Assembly (NCBI RefSeq): GCF_905171775.1
Contig: NC_053490.1
Span: 15,587,252-15,651,251, forward strand
Origin: Rana temporaria
Lineage: Eukaryota > Chordata > Amphibia > Anura > Ranidae
Direction of reading: 5' to 3'
DNA: 64,000 bases
The notes beneath the pieces are model-generated. The model saw only the letters and a program-made list of their open reading frames with translations, was not told the origin of the DNA and made no database searches. This document shows positions 31,684-43,480 of this stretch, one piece after another (within the stretch, counting starts at the first letter, position 1; every line of letters starts with the position of its first letter). Made by a program: the position numbers and the translations under genes.

Positions 31684-32411
31684 TAGGCGTGCGCACAGGG
31701 TGTGTCAGGTGTGCCCAGGCACACCCTAATAACCCTGTGCAGAACAGATTCCCTCTATTGCCCTGGCTCCCATCTACCCCCCCCCCCACAGTGCTGCCGG
31801 CTTCTCTCCTCTCCAATCGGTTGTTGCTGCTGGGAGGTTTTAGGAGTGGGGAAGGGGCCAGTAAATATGTAATTTACCGACCTCTTCACTTTCTGAATGA
31901 ACACCATGAGCAATCAGTAGTGTGTGTTTGGGCTTTGGGGTGCACACCCTAAGGCCCCTTTCAGACTGGGGCGGGAGCTGCGGTGGCGGTATAACGCCGC
32001 TAAAAATAGTGGCGCTATACCACCGGAATTGCCGCGGGTATCAGCCGCTAGCGGTGCGGTATTAACCCCCGCTAGCGGCCGATAAAGAGTTAATATCGCC
32101 CGCAATGCGCCTCTATAGAGGCGCATTGCGGGCGGTATTGCCGCGGTTCCCATTGTTTTCAATGGGAAGGAGCGGTGAAGGAGCGGTATACATGCCGCTC
32201 CTCTCACCGCTCCAAAGATGCTGCTGACAGGAGATTTTTTTGTCTCCCGCCAGCGCATCGCCTCAGTGTGAAAGCCCTCGGGCTTTCACATTGAGTCTGC
32301 AGTGCAGGAGTTTTTCAGGCGGGATAGCAGCGCTATTTTTAGCGCTTTACCGCCTGAAAAACTCCTCAATGTGAAAGGGGCCTAATGCAATAAGCTGCGC
32401 ACACCAATGCC
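31684..32411. mobile_element. TAGGCGTGCGCACAG-terminated element, split by a Harbinger-type element
   Basis: Ends TAGGCGTGCGCACAGG and GCGCACACCAATGCCTA resemble inverted repeats. The inner part before the insertion has GTGTGTCAGGTGTGCCCAGG and the right part GCTGCGCACACC. The target duplication is unclear. Confidence 0.5.
31953..32382. mobile_element. Short Harbinger-type element with TAA duplication
   Basis: Ends GGCCCCTTTCAGACTGGGG and CAATGTGAAAGGGGCC are flanked by TAA at 31950-31952 and 32383-32385. The interior is rich in GCGGTATAACGCCGC and GCGCATTGCGGGCGG palindromes. TAA plus GGCC ends fits PIF/Harbinger. 430 bp. Confidence 0.8.
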
Positions 32412-32578
32412 TACTGGGCTGCTTAAAATTTCTCTATCATGCAAATCCTCGACCTTCTAAGGAAGCCTTACTCAACCTTTTTTACCACCTAATAATATTT
32501 AGGTCTCAGGGAACCCCTGCAGGGGTCAGTGGAAATAATTTTACTTTTACAGTGGTGGTCAGTGGAAATAATGTTCCC

Positions 32579-32894
32579 AGGGCCACCATCAGGGGGTGTA
32601 CAGGCAGTACACTTGTAAGGGGCCCGGAGGTCCCCAGGGGCCCGGATTGCAACCCCCTTTAAAAAAAAAAAAACATTTTTTTTTTTTTTTAGAGGTCCGG
32701 AGGTCCCCAGGGGCCCGGAGGCCTACAGGGCCCCAGGTGGCAACTCCCCTTTTTTTTTTATAAAAAAAAAAATCTAATATATTTTTATTTTATTTTTTAT
32801 TAAAGGGCCAAATTTTTTTAGGGGTACGGGGGGCCCAGATATCCCCAGATGACAACCCCCCTTTTTTAATAATTTTTTTTTTAATATATTTTTT

Positions 32895-32948
<54 letters not shown>

Positions 32949-33037
32949 AAAGGGCCCAGAGGCCACCAGGGCCCCGGATGGCAACCCCCCTTTTTTTACA
33001 AAAAAAAAAAATTATTTATATTATTTTTTTTCTTTTT

Positions 33038-33111
<74 letters not shown>

Positions 33112-33184
33112 ATTAAAGTGCCAAGAGGTCCCCAGGGCCCTGGATGGCAACCCCCCCCCCTTTTTTTTATAAATGTTTATTTTT

Positions 33185-33250
<66 letters not shown>

Positions 33251-33373
33251 TTTTTTATTTTTATTAAAGGGCCCAGAGGTTTCTTTTTATTATTATTAAA
33301 GGGCCCAAAGGTCCCGGATGGCAACCCCCCTTTTTTGTAATTTCTTTTTATAAAAAAAAAAAAAAATAATATT

Positions 33374-33445
<72 letters not shown>

Positions 33446-33485
33446 TGTAAAAAATAATACAAAAATAAAATAATAAAAATAAAAA
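32579..33485. repeat. Compound tandem array of GGCCC blocks and AT microsatellites in a hAT-like element
   Basis: It opens with CAGGGCCACCATCAGGGGG, a hAT-like end. Then a composite unit recurs about six times: GGGCCCGGAGGTCCCCAGG, GGATGGCAACCCCCCTTTTTT, an A/T run, a long (AT)n stretch and ATTAAAGGG. (AT)n blocks lie at about 32900-32944, 33042-33108, 33190-33247 and 33376-33439. The right terminus is not found. The IYIYIY ORFs across it are artefacts. Confidence 0.75.
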
Positions 33486-33548
33486 ACTGACACCATCCAC
33501 TTTCTTTACTGCATTTTAAAATGTTTACATTAGTCTAGAGTGTGTGTG

Positions 33549-33551
<3 letters not shown>

Positions 33552-33584
<33 letters not shown>
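33552..33584. repeat. AT microsatellite
   Basis: A run of about 16 TA dinucleotides just outside the compound array, followed by AAACACAAAAACGCATGTGTG. Confidence 0.9.
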
Positions 33585-33587
<3 letters not shown>

Positions 33588-33634
33588 ACAAAAACGCATG
33601 TGTGTTCGCGTTTTGGGGTGCATACACTTGTATT

Positions 33635-34410
33635 ACATTGCGCGGTCGTGCGACGTGGCTCCCAAACAAAATTGGCGTCCTTTTTTCCCCACAAATAGAG
33701 CTTTCTTTTGGTGGTATTTGATCTCCTCTGCAGTTTATTTTTTGCGCTATAAATAAAAATAGAGCAACAATTTTGAAAAAAATTGAATATTTTTTACTTT
33801 TTGCTATAATAAATATCCCCCAAAAATATATAAAAAAAAAACATATTTTTTTTCCTCAGTTTAGGCCGATACGTATTCTTCTACATATTTTTCGTAAAAA
33901 AAAAAAAAATCGCAATAAGCGTTTATTGATTGGTTTGCGCAAAAGTTATAGCGTCTACAAAATAGGGGATAGTTTTATGGCATTTTTATTAATATTTTTT
34001 TTTTTTACTAGTAATGGCAGCGATCAGCGATTTTTATCGGTACTGCGACCTTATGGCGGACACATCGGAACACTTTTGACACATTTTTGGGACCATTGGC
34101 ATTTTTATAGCGATCAGTGCAATAAAAATGCATTGATTACTGTAAAAATGTCACTGGCAGGGAAGGGGTTAACACTAGGGGGCGGGGAAGGGGTTAATTA
34201 TGTTCCCTGGGTGTGTTCTAACTGAAGGGGAGATGGGACTGACTAGGGGAAATGACCGATCGCTGTTCATACATTGTATGAACAGACGGTCAGTCATTTC
34301 TCCCCCTGAAAGGACCGGGAGCTGTGTGTTTACACACACAGCTCCCGGTTCTCGCTCTGTAACGAGTGATCGCGTGTGCCCGGCGGTAATTGCGCCCGTA
34401 CATATGCATT
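33635..34410 (+). mobile_element. Family B relative, different 3' half
   Basis: The left part (GCGCGGTCGTGCGACGTGGC to GGTTTGCGCAAAAG) matches family B. From about 34090 it diverges to GGCAGGGAAGGGGTTAACAC and a hairpin around GGACCGGGAGCTGTGTGTTT, as in the copy at 41743-42715. The left TTAA end is missing, so it is truncated. Confidence 0.75.
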
Positions 34411-34545
34411 TATACATATACAACTGTGGCATATACTTACTCTTTTTTTCAATACATTTTATTTTAGAATATACATTTCTCTTGCCAACACATATCCCTG
34501 AGGAAGGAGCTACGTGTACTTCGAAACGCGTTGGGTGCAATCCAG
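34411..34545. mobile_element. Retroelement-tail-like fragment with GAAACGCGTTGGG motif
   Basis: CCCTGAGGAAGGAGC, a short variable stretch and TTCGAAACGCGTTGGG occur at 34494-34532. The same kind of motif is near 6721 and, inverted, near 43525. It lies between two family B elements. I cannot name its family. Confidence 0.4.
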
Positions 34546-35383
34546 GACGACGGTGCGTTTCGTTTATAGCCACTCCGTCGCGATCGCTCCCCGGAGCTGA
34601 AGAACGGGGAGAGCGGTATGTAAACACGGCTTCCCCGTGCTTCACTGTGGCGGCGTATCGATCGTGTCATCCCTTTTATAGGGAGACACAATTGATGACG
34701 TCAGACCTACAGCCACACCCCCCTACTGTTGTAAACACACACAAGGTGAAGCCTAACATGTTCAGCGCCCCCTGTGGTTAACTCCCAAACTGCAACTGTC
34801 ATTTTCACAATAAAGAATGCAATTTAAATGCATTTTTTGCTGTGAAAATGACATTGGTCCCAAAAATGTGTCAAAATTGTCCGAAGTGTCCGCCATAATG
34901 TCGCAGTCACGAAAAAAGTCGCTGATCGCCGCCATTAGTAGTAAAAAAAAATAATTAATAAAAATGCAATAAAAATATCCCCTATTTTGTAAACGCTATA
35001 AATTTTGCGCAAACCAATCGATAAACGCTTATTGCATTTTTTTTTACCAAAAATAGGTAGAATAATACGTATCGGCCTAAACTGAGGGAAAAATAATTGT
35101 TTTATATATATGTTTTTGGGGGATAGTTATTATAGCAAAAAGTAAAAAATATTGCATTTTTTTCAAAATTGTCGCTCTATTTTTGTTTATAGCGCAAAAA
35201 ATAAAAACCGCAGAGGTGATCAAATACCACCAAAACAAAGCTCTATTTGTGGGAAAAAAGGACGCCAATTTTGTTTGGGAGCCACGTCGCACGAGCGCGC
35301 AATTGTCTGTTAAAGCGACGCAGTGCCGAATTGTAAAAACGCCTTTGGGCATTTAGCAGCATATTGGTCCGGGGCTTAAGTGG
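34546..35383 (-). mobile_element. Family B element, truncated at its GC-rich end
   Basis: It begins mid-element at CAGGACGACGGTGCG and ends GGTCCGGGGCTTAAGTGG, then TTAA (35384-35387). The order of blocks is as in the copy at 15076-16079. Confidence 0.8.
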
Positions 35384-35387
35384 TTAA

Positions 35388-35667
35388 TAAACTAATATTT
35401 TATTCTAACACTTTTATACTCTTCACGTGCCCTAAAAGTCCACCACAAGGGGTTTTGGTTCGTTAGCTTCAAATACTGGATGTGGCACTAAAAACATGCA
35501 TCTAACTGCCGTTCTCTTCTTTTTTCAGTGGCTGCCAGTGGGATATTTCCTCACCCAGATAAAACTTTTTCCGCCACTTCAAGACATCAACACCAGAAAC
35601 AGAGGACTCCACCACAATGGCAACCGCAGGCTTGAAGGTGGGGCCCCTCTTAGGTGCCTCACACTAT
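35388..35667. other. Unique-looking DNA holding a candidate exon
   Basis: The sequence is not repetitive to my eye. It contains a long pyrimidine tract ending in AG at 35528, discussed in the next entry. Confidence 0.4.
35529..35637 (+). other. Candidate small exon with a good start-codon context
   Basis: TTCTCTTCTTTTTTCAG ends at 35528, a strong acceptor by eye. The following 109 bp has no repeat features and includes ACCACAATGG at 35611-35620, a good start-codon context. The ATG frame reads MATAGLK before AAG then GTGGGG, a weak donor. It could be a leader exon with the first codons of an unknown gene. The upstream frame is also open through the exon. Chance occurrence is quite possible. 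Confidence 0.25.
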
Positions 35668-36353
35668 GGGGTAGATTCATAAAGAAGTTACGCTATTGAT
35701 GTGCCGCGTAACTTCTAGGATGCTCCGGCGTATCTTCTTTCTGTATTCAGAAAACAAGATACGCCGGAATTTGGCTAAGATCCGACTGGCGTAAGTCTCT
35801 TACGCCGTCGTATCTTAGTTGCATATTTACGCTGGCCGCTAGGTGGCGCTTCCGTCGATTTACGCGAGGAATATGCAAATTAGGTAGATACGCCGATTCA
35901 GAAACGTACGTCCGCCCGGCGCATTTTTTTACTTCATTTACGTTAGGCTTTTTCCGGCGTAAAGTTACCCCTGCTATATAAGGGGTATCCTATGTTAAGT
36001 ATGGACGTCGGGCCAGCGTCGAATTTTCCGTCGATTACGTCGTTTGCGCAAGTCGTTCGCGAATAGGGCTGTGCGTAATTTACGTTCACGTCGAAAGCAT
36101 TGGCTTTTTGCAGGTTAATTTGGAGCATGCGCACTGGGTTACGTTCACGGACGGCGCATGCGCCGTTAGTCAAAAACATCATTTACGTGGGGTCATGTTT
36201 TATCTACATAAAACACGCCCACCTCTTCACAATTTGAATTAGGCGCGCTTACGCCGGCAGATTTACGCTACGCCGCCGTAACTCAGGGCGCAGGTTCTTG
36301 GTGAATACAGAAACTGCCTCATTAAGTTACGGCGGGCTATCTGAATCTAGCCC
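35668..36353. mobile_element. Harbinger-type MITE
   Basis: Ends GGGGTAGATTCATAAAG and CTGAATCTAGCCC, with the core GCCGCTAGGTGGCG at about 35835. The flanks TAT and AAA do not match, so one end may be altered. The right inverted repeat is shortened. Confidence 0.75.
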
Positions 36354-36608
36354 AAAGTGTATAATGCAATAGCCTTTATATAAGTCTTGAGCAATTTTGT
36401 TGAAGAAATAGGTCTTTGGCAATGATATATACGTAAATTCAATGCAAAATTGTACAGCCCTCGTATGAACCAGATGTGTTACCAGAGGACAGCGTCAGTT
36501 AGTGAAGGTAGTGTCCCTTCATGAAATATGAACCGGCAGCTCCATGCCACCGTACCGATCACCGGAGTGTAGGCCCCCGGCCTGGTAACACTTACAGAAT
36601 GCAACAGT

Positions 36609-37343
36609 GGGCTAGATTCAGGTAGCTACGCTATAATTTGCGGCGGCGCAGCGTAGTGTATTTACGTTACGCCTCCGCAACTTACAGGAGCAAGTGCAGT
36701 ATTCACAAAACACTTGCTCCGTAAGTCGCGGCGACGTAGCGTAAATGGGGCCGGCGTAAGCGCGCGTAATTCAAATGTGGAAGGGGGGGCGTGTTTTATG
36801 GTAATATGTGATGACCTGACATGATTTACGAACGGCGCATGCGCCGTCCGTGTACATATCCCAGTGTGCATTGCTTCCAAGTACGGCGTAACGACGTATT
36901 GGTTTCGACGTGAACGTAAATTACGTCCAGCCCTATTCGCGAACGACTTACGCAAACAACGTAAATAATTCAAATTTCGAAGCGGGAACGACGTCCATAC
37001 TTAACATTGGCTGCGCCCTCCTAATAGCAGGAGCAGCCTTACGCCGAAAAAGCCTTAACGCAAACGACGTAAAAAACGAACGCCCGGCGCACGTACGTTT
37101 GTGAATCGGCGTATCTAGGAAATTAGCATATTCTACGCCGACAACAACGGAAGCGCCCCTAGCTGCCAAAGTTATATTGCACACAATTCTACGCCGCCGC
37201 AATCAAGTTACGTTGGCGGAGGAAGCCTATTTTTTCAGCGTAACTGCCTTTGTGAATCGGCGTAACGCTACGGGGGCGCGGAATTCAAATTACGGCGGCG
37301 TATCTGGAGATACGCCGCCGCAAAAGGTACCTGAATCTACCCC
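36609..37343. mobile_element. Harbinger-type MITE
   Basis: Ends GGGCTAGATTCAGGTA and TACCTGAATCTACCCC are flanked by AGT at 36606-36608 and 37344-37346. It has the usual interior blocks in the opposite order to the 26235 copy. 735 bp. Confidence 0.85.
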
Positions 37344-37374
37344 AGTGATGTGTAGCAGAGCAGGTCTCGGATCA

Positions 37375-37510
37375 GCACTATTCCTCCCACTGACACCAAG
37401 GATGGGACACTATATCCTCCCACTGATCCCACCGATAGGGTATTATTATTCCCACTGATACCAATGATGGGACACTATTTCTCCCACTGACACCAATAAT
37501 GGGGCATCAG
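37375..37510. repeat. Short ~34-bp minisatellite
   Basis: Four diverged units of TCCCACTGACACCAATGATG followed by GGACACTATT. It is bordered by unassigned DNA to about 37770. Confidence 0.7.
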
Positions 37511-37829
37511 AGCTACTACAGAGAAAGATCGCAAGCTATCGTTTTTGAAACAGGCATCAGCGCGGGCATTACAGGAACTTGGAATAAACTAACCAACATC
37601 ATGAATGAATATGTCCACTTTATTTTACCTTAACCACCTCAGCTTTTTGGGCGTACTATGTATGACCAGAGATTGACAGGTGTAGGGCTGCAGTTGCAGC
37701 CATGAGTTTGTATTGTGCTCCATTTGTTCAGGCTCCTCCCAGCTGCTATATATCCTCCAAATCACTTAGGCCGCGTACACACGATCGGTCAAACCCGATG
37801 AAAACGGACTGAAGGACCGTTGTCATCGG
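37511..37829. other. Unassigned DNA ending in a family E-type terminus
   Basis: Nothing is recognised up to 37770. GGCCGCGTACACACGATCGG at 37770-37789 is the end of a foldback element that is cut at the TTAA where family B inserted (37830). Confidence 0.4.
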
Positions 37830-37833
37830 TTAA

Positions 37834-38735
37834 CCTCTTAAGCCCCGGACCAATATGCTGCTAAATGCCCAAAGGCGTTTACAATTCGGCACTGCGTCGC
37901 TTTAACAGACAATTGCGCGGTCGTGTGATGTGGTTCCCAAACAAAATTGACGTCTTTTTTTTCCCCACAAATAGAGCTTTCTTTTGGTGGTATTTGATCA
38001 CCTCTGCGTTTTTTTTTTTTTGCGCTATAAACAAAAATAGAGCGACAATTTAAAAAAAAAAAACAATATTTTTTACTTTTTGCTGTAATAAATATCCCCC
38101 AAAAAAACATATATAACATTTTTTTTTTCCTCAGTTTAGGCCGATACGTATTCTTCTACCTATTTTTGGTAAAAAAAAAAAAAATCGCAACAAGCGTTTA
38201 TCGATTGGTTTGCGCAAAATTTATAGCGTTTGCAAAATAGGGGATAGTTTTATTATTTTTATTTTTTTTACTACTAATGGCGGCGATCAGCGATTTTTTT
38301 CGTGACTGCGACATTATGGCGGACACTTCGGACACTTTTGACACATTTTTGGGACCAATGTCATTTTCACAGCAAAAAATGCATTTAAATTGCATTGTTT
38401 ATTGTGAAAATGACAGTTGCAGTTTGGGAGTTAACCACAGGGGGCGCTGTAGGAGTTAGGGTTCACCTAGTGTGTGTTTACAACTGTAGGGGGGTGTGGC
38501 TGTAGGACTGACGTCATTGATCGAGTCTCCCTATAAAAGGGATCACTCGATCGATACGCCGCCACAGTGAAGCACGGGGAAGCCGTGTTTACATACGGCT
38601 CTCCCCGTTCTTCAGCTCCGGGGAGCGATCGCGAGGGGGCGGCTAGAAACGAATAGCCGCCCCCTCGTCCCGGATCGCTCCCCGCGGGTATCCGACCGCC
38701 GCATGTAGCGGGGGGGGGGGGGTCCGGAGGTGACG
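37834..38735 (+). mobile_element. Family B element, nearly complete
   Basis: TTAA at 37830-37833, then CCTCTTAAGCCCCGGACC. All blocks are in order, up to CCGCATGTAGCGGGGGGG near 38715. The right TTAA is lost at a junction with a hAT fragment. Confidence 0.8.
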
Positions 38736-38973
38736 TGGCAAGTGGCACACTCAGGGCTCCCACTGATTCTGCATTATGGCGAGTTGAACTATTTCATTTT
38801 ATAGTACAATGTAATAATATAAATAATGTGCTTCAAACATCCTGACACCATAACAACCATGGTGCCGTGATCATTGAAGCGCCAACACCAGTCATTTCCC
38901 TGATAAATTGCCCAATAAAATATAAATTTTCTGGTAGTGCCCCTCCCGAGACTAGACTCTGGATCCGCCCCTG
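38736..38973 (-). mobile_element. hAT-type fragment (CAGGGGCGGATCC end)
   Basis: Read on the minus strand it starts CAGGGGCGGATCCAGAGTC and continues CTCGGGAGGGGCACTACC, a hAT-type end. The other end is cut at the family B junction. Confidence 0.6.
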
Positions 38974-39369
38974 CATCAGTGAGAGTAATTCTAGGGGCCA
39001 TCATTTACGGTTTATTCTAAACTGATGAGTTGTGAACGATATTTGCGGACAATACTAAGCTAAGCAGGGCAATAACGTCTCCGCAGGATGTGGAAACCTT
39101 ACAAAAAGATCTGAACAAATGAATGGGGTGGACAACTACATGGCAAATGAGGTTCAATGTAGAAAAATGTAAAATAATGCATTTGGGTGGTAAAAATATG
39201 AATGCAATCTATACACTGGGGGGGGGGGGGGGGACCTCTGGGGGAATCGAGGATGGAAAAGGACCTGGGGGTCCTCGTAGATAAAGGTGACCAGATTTTT
39301 AAAATTAAATCCAGGGACATTTTTTATATACTAGTAATGGCTGCGCCACCACCCGCCTCACAGCCTGTC

Positions 39370-40345
39370 AAGTCTAAAGCCTTGTATACACAATCAGTTT
39401 TCCCGACAGGGGAAACTGCGAGGAGAGCTTTTGGCCGGGAATCCCAGCCGTGTTTATGCTCCTTGCAGTTTTTCCGATGGGAAAACTGCCCAAAAACCGC
39501 CGGACAAAAAAAGAAAACCCGGGGACTTTTTGGGCAGTTTTCCTATGGAAAAAACTGTGATGGAGCATACACACGGCCGGGATTCCCGGCCAAAGCTCCA
39601 TCGCAGTTTTCCTGTCGGGAAAACTGATTGGGCTAGATTCAGGTAGGGCGACGTAAATTTGTGCGGGCGTAGCGCATGTTATTTACGCTACGCCGCCGCA
39701 ATTTAGAGAGGCAAATGCAGTATTCACAAAGCACTTGCTCCGTAAGTTGCAGCGGCGTAGCGTAAATCTGCCGGCGTAAGCGCGCCAAATTCAAATTGTC
39801 AAGAGGTGGGCGTGTTTTATGTAAATAAATCATGACCCCACGTAAATGACGTTTCTCACGAATGGCGCATGCGCCGGCCGTGAACGTATCCCAGTGCGCA
39901 TGCTCCTAATAACGTCGCAAATAGTCAATGCTTTCGACGTGAACGTAATTTACGCAAAGCCCTATTCGCGAACGACTTACGCAAACGACGCAAAATTCGA
40001 CGCTGTCCCGACGTCCATACTTAACATTGGCTATGCCTCATATAGCAGGAGTAACTTTACGCCGGTAAATATGCACCCTAAGATACAACGGCGTAGGAGA
40101 CTTACGCTGCTCGTATCTTAGCCTAATTTAAGCGTATATGGTTTCCAGAATATGCTTAAATTTACGACGGCGTAGATTCAGAGTTACGACGGCGTAACTA
40201 CTGATACGCTGGCGTAACTGTCTCTGAATCTTGCCCATTGTGTGTATGGGAAAGACTGAACTGAGCAGGTTCTCGGCTTTCCCCTCTGGATTTCCGACGG
40301 GGATTTTTCCCGTCGAAAATCCTGTACGTGTGTACAAGGCATTAC
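39370..40345. mobile_element. Foldback element (family E relative) nested in the hAT-like element
   Basis: It begins near CTTGTATACACAATCAG and ends GTACGTGTGTACAAGGCATT. The inner repeats are TTTTCCCGACAGGGGAAAAC and complements, GGCCGGGAATCCCGGCC. The part after the nested MITE (40240-40345) completes it. Confidence 0.65.
39630..40236. mobile_element. Harbinger-type MITE, third level of nesting
   Basis: Ends GGGCTAGATTCAGG and CTGAATCTTGCCC are flanked by ATT at 39627-39629 and 40237-40239. At 607 bp it is shorter than its relatives and lacks part of the middle. Confidence 0.85.
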
Positions 40346-41344
40346 TCTCTGGGCCCCGGGACCCCGGCTACTACTGGGTGGGGAGCAAAGTAAGATCACT
40401 CCACCAGGGAAGGCAAGGAGATAAGCAGGCAGGCGGCTGGCCGGGACTTGAGCCAAGGCAGAAGAACATGCGAGCGGAGCTGAATGGGCATGCACCCGAA
40501 ACTGAAGAAAGACCAGCACATGATCATCAGAGAGGGGCACAGATAATGGATAAAAAATTACCCCCCCCAGGCTAGTAGGAGCAGCAGAGTGGGGGTGTGT
40601 AATTCTGTTTTTTTTTTTATTATTCTGCACCAACTGTCTTTGAAATTGCCCAGCCCCTGTTTAAATCCAATCCAGGGACAAAACCAGGGACAGACTTGGT
40701 CCGGGGAAAGTGTCCTCAATCCGGGGTCTGTCCCCGGAAACTGGGGATGTCTGGTCACCCTATAGTGGATGACAGGCTCAGCAATGGCATGCAATGCCAA
40801 GCTGCTGCTAACAAAGCAAACAGAATATTGGCATGCATTAAAAAGGGGATCAACTCCAGAGATAAAACGATAATTCTCCCGCTCTACAATACTCTGGTCC
40901 GGCCGCATCTGGAGTATGCTGTCCAGTTCTGGGCACCAGTCCTCAGGAAAAGTGTACTGGAAATTGAGAGAGTACAGAGAAGGGCAACGAAGCTAATAAA
41001 GGGTCGGGAGGATATTAGTTATGAGGAAAGGTTGTGAGCGCTGAACTTATTCTCTCTGGAGAAGAGACACTTGAGAGGAGATATGATTTCAATTTACAAA
41101 TACCGTACTGGTGACCCCACAATAGGGAGAGAACTTTTTCGCAGAAGGGAGTTTAACAAGACACTTGAATCAGAAAAGGGCTGGCGATTAAGATGCTCCT
41201 GAATAAAAGTCCTTTATTTAGTTACACAGTGTAACAGGCGCTCCCAGCGCCGTAATGCGTTCCAGGCTGGAGCGATGACGTCATGTAACGTCGCGTGCGT
41301 TCCAGCTTGGAACGCGGAGGTGCGCTGCGCTGGAACCTGTCTCC

Positions 41345-41360
41345 TGCCTATAAAAGCATT
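41345..41360 (+). promoter_or_regulatory. TATA-like core promoter
   Basis: CTGCCTATAAAAGCATT lies downstream of CRE-like TGACGTCA at 41276-41283. It probably belongs to the surrounding insertion, not to a host gene. Confidence 0.35.
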
Positions 41361-41742
41361 CACGTTACATTTAAACGCTGTTCTATTATTGTCGGCCGTA
41401 GTCGGCTTGTCTACCTTTTAACTCTTCCTAAACGGGAAACCATCCCTTGCCTGGATCTGCACTGTCAACCTCACAAGAGTTGCTGAGGACACCGCAAGAT
41501 ATCTCCCACCAGGAGACCCTCCATAGAAGAATCCCTAAACTACGGAACTCCATAGCTGCTAAACTACAACAAGACTCATCCTCTGCAAACGGATAAGTAG
41601 CCATTGTTTCACTTGTATTGCCTTTAGAATCATCTACTACATATATTGCTTCTAATCAGTTGCTGTATTGAACTCTGGCTTACTAACATACTGCTTGAGA
41701 TTGTCTGTTGTGTTCTCGGCTACTTGTTGTGGAGTATCTTAA

Positions 41743-42715
41743 CCACTTGAGACCCGCGCTATAGACAAAAGACGTCAACAGCACGGCTCTCAGGTGCCAA
41801 CTGGACGTCTTTGGACGTCATTTAAAGTGCATTACCCGCGCGCGCCTCTGGAGGGCTCGCAGCGGGTAAACACTGTCCCGGCGCATCGCTGGGAAGCCAA
41901 TGCGTGTACCTGGCGGCCGCGATGTCCGCCGGGTACATGCGATCGGCGATAACCCAGCAGGGACGTGGAGTCAGAGGAGAGGAGACCGATCTGTGTCCCT
42001 TTTACATAGGGACACAGCATCGGTCACCTCCCCCAGTCACCCCCCTCCCCCCCCCCACACAGTTAGCACACACCCAGGATACACATTTAACCCCTTCCTC
42101 ACCCCCTAGTGTTAACCCCTTCCCTGCCAGTCACATTTATACAGTAATTAGTGCATTTTTATAGCACTGATCGCTGTATAAATGTGAATGGTCCCAAATT
42201 TGTGTCAAAAGTGTCCGATATGTCCGCCGCAATATCGCAGTCCCAATAAAAATCGCAGATCGCCACCATTACTAGTAAAAAAAAAAAAATAATAAAAAGA
42301 AAACATAATTCTGTCCCCTATTTTGTAGGCGCTATAACTTTTGCGCAAACCAGTCGCTTATTGCGATTTTTTTTTTTTTTTTACAAAAATACGTCAAAAA
42401 ATACATATCGGCCTTAACTGAGGAAAAAAAAGAGTTTTTTTTAAAAAAAAATTGGGATATTTATTATAGCAACAAGTAAAAAATATATATATTTTTTTAA
42501 AATTGTCGCACTTTTTTTGTTTATAGCGCAAAAAATTTAAACCGCAGAGGTGATCAAATACCACCAAAAGAAAGCTCTATTTGTGTGGAAAAAAGGACGC
42601 CAATTTTTTTTGGGAGCCACGCCGCACGGCCGCGCAAATGTCAAAGCGACGCAGTGCCGGAAGCTGAAATTTTGCCTGGGCACGAAGGGGGTTTATGTGC
42701 CCAGTAAGCAAGTGG
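41743..42715 (-). mobile_element. Family B relative (variant GC-rich end)
   Basis: TTAA at 41739-41742 and 42716-42719. The A/T-rich half is as in family B, but the ends differ (CCACTTGAGACCCGCGCTAT and CCAGTAAGCAAGTGG), and CGATCTGTGTCCCTTTTACA replaces the usual palindrome. It shares this version with 33635-34410. Confidence 0.8.
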
Positions 42716-43182
42716 TTAAAAGGGACATACACTCTCAAATTATCTGAGCTATATTTTCCTCACTTACGCAACTACCAGTTGCCTACACCTTGCTTAATTA
42801 CTACGCGCTTGACATAAGTTGTTACTTGTTTGTGGGCCCATGCCCTAAGTTACTGAACATGTTCACCTTAACTTTTCTATGCTAGGGTTTGAAGGTATTT
42901 TCATACCTGCTCCCTTAGCTCTTTTTTCCTAGTCCACTTCTTGTTTGACTGCATGAATTTTGGCTGTTTTTTCCATTTGAATTTTAGTTTTTTTATGTTT
43001 TGAATAAAGACATCGTTTTTTGAGGAGTGCGGCGATCCAGGATTTTTCTTTCATCCCATGCTAATTGAGCACAGCCAGCACCCTCTTGGTTTGTTGGGAC
43101 GGAAGCAACGGGGATTAATTGTTTTATAGAGCGGTATACTTTTCTTTGCTCCCTTAGTGACTTAATGCATTCTTTATGTTAA

Positions 43183-43480
43183 AGTGATATGATGTAGAGA
43201 ACCCCCAAACTCCTGTTCCCTGAGTGACGCCTGGGGTCCGATACTGATAATCACTTGCATACAGAAGTGCAGTGGAATCTTCACATACATTGTAATCTTT
43301 TAAGGCTAGGGGCTTGGACGCATGTTGTAATACATCCACCCTTAGTAGCATTCCTATATGTGAGAGAGAGATGATGTAGAGAACCCCCAAACTCCTGTTT
43401 TCTGATTGGAGTGACGCCTGGGGTCCAATACTAAATTCTCACATAACATAGAGAAGTGCATTGAAATCCTTGCTAACCGC
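43183..43480. repeat. ~185-bp direct repeat, two copies
   Basis: GATGTAGAGAACCCCCAAACTCCTG occurs at 43190 and 43373, each followed by GTGACGCCTGGGGTC and AGAAGTGCA. The second copy has a short insertion (ATTGG). Confidence 0.8.

Larger units (their letters stand above)
39285..40760. mobile_element. GGTGACCAGA-terminated hAT-like element nested in the LINE
   Basis: Ends AGGTGACCAGATTTTT and ATGTCTGGTCACCCTATA are inverted. GTAGATAA on the left and GTGGATGA on the right encode the same Val-Asp of the LINE protein, so they are a decayed 8-bp duplication. The element itself is split by a family E foldback and a MITE. Confidence 0.65.

Noticed and set aside
32790..33496. ORFs rich in IYIYIY
   Set aside because: They are translations of (AT)n microsatellites.
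34200..34781. 193-codon ORF
   Set aside because: It crosses from one family B relative through a retroelement-like fragment into another, so it cannot be a single gene.
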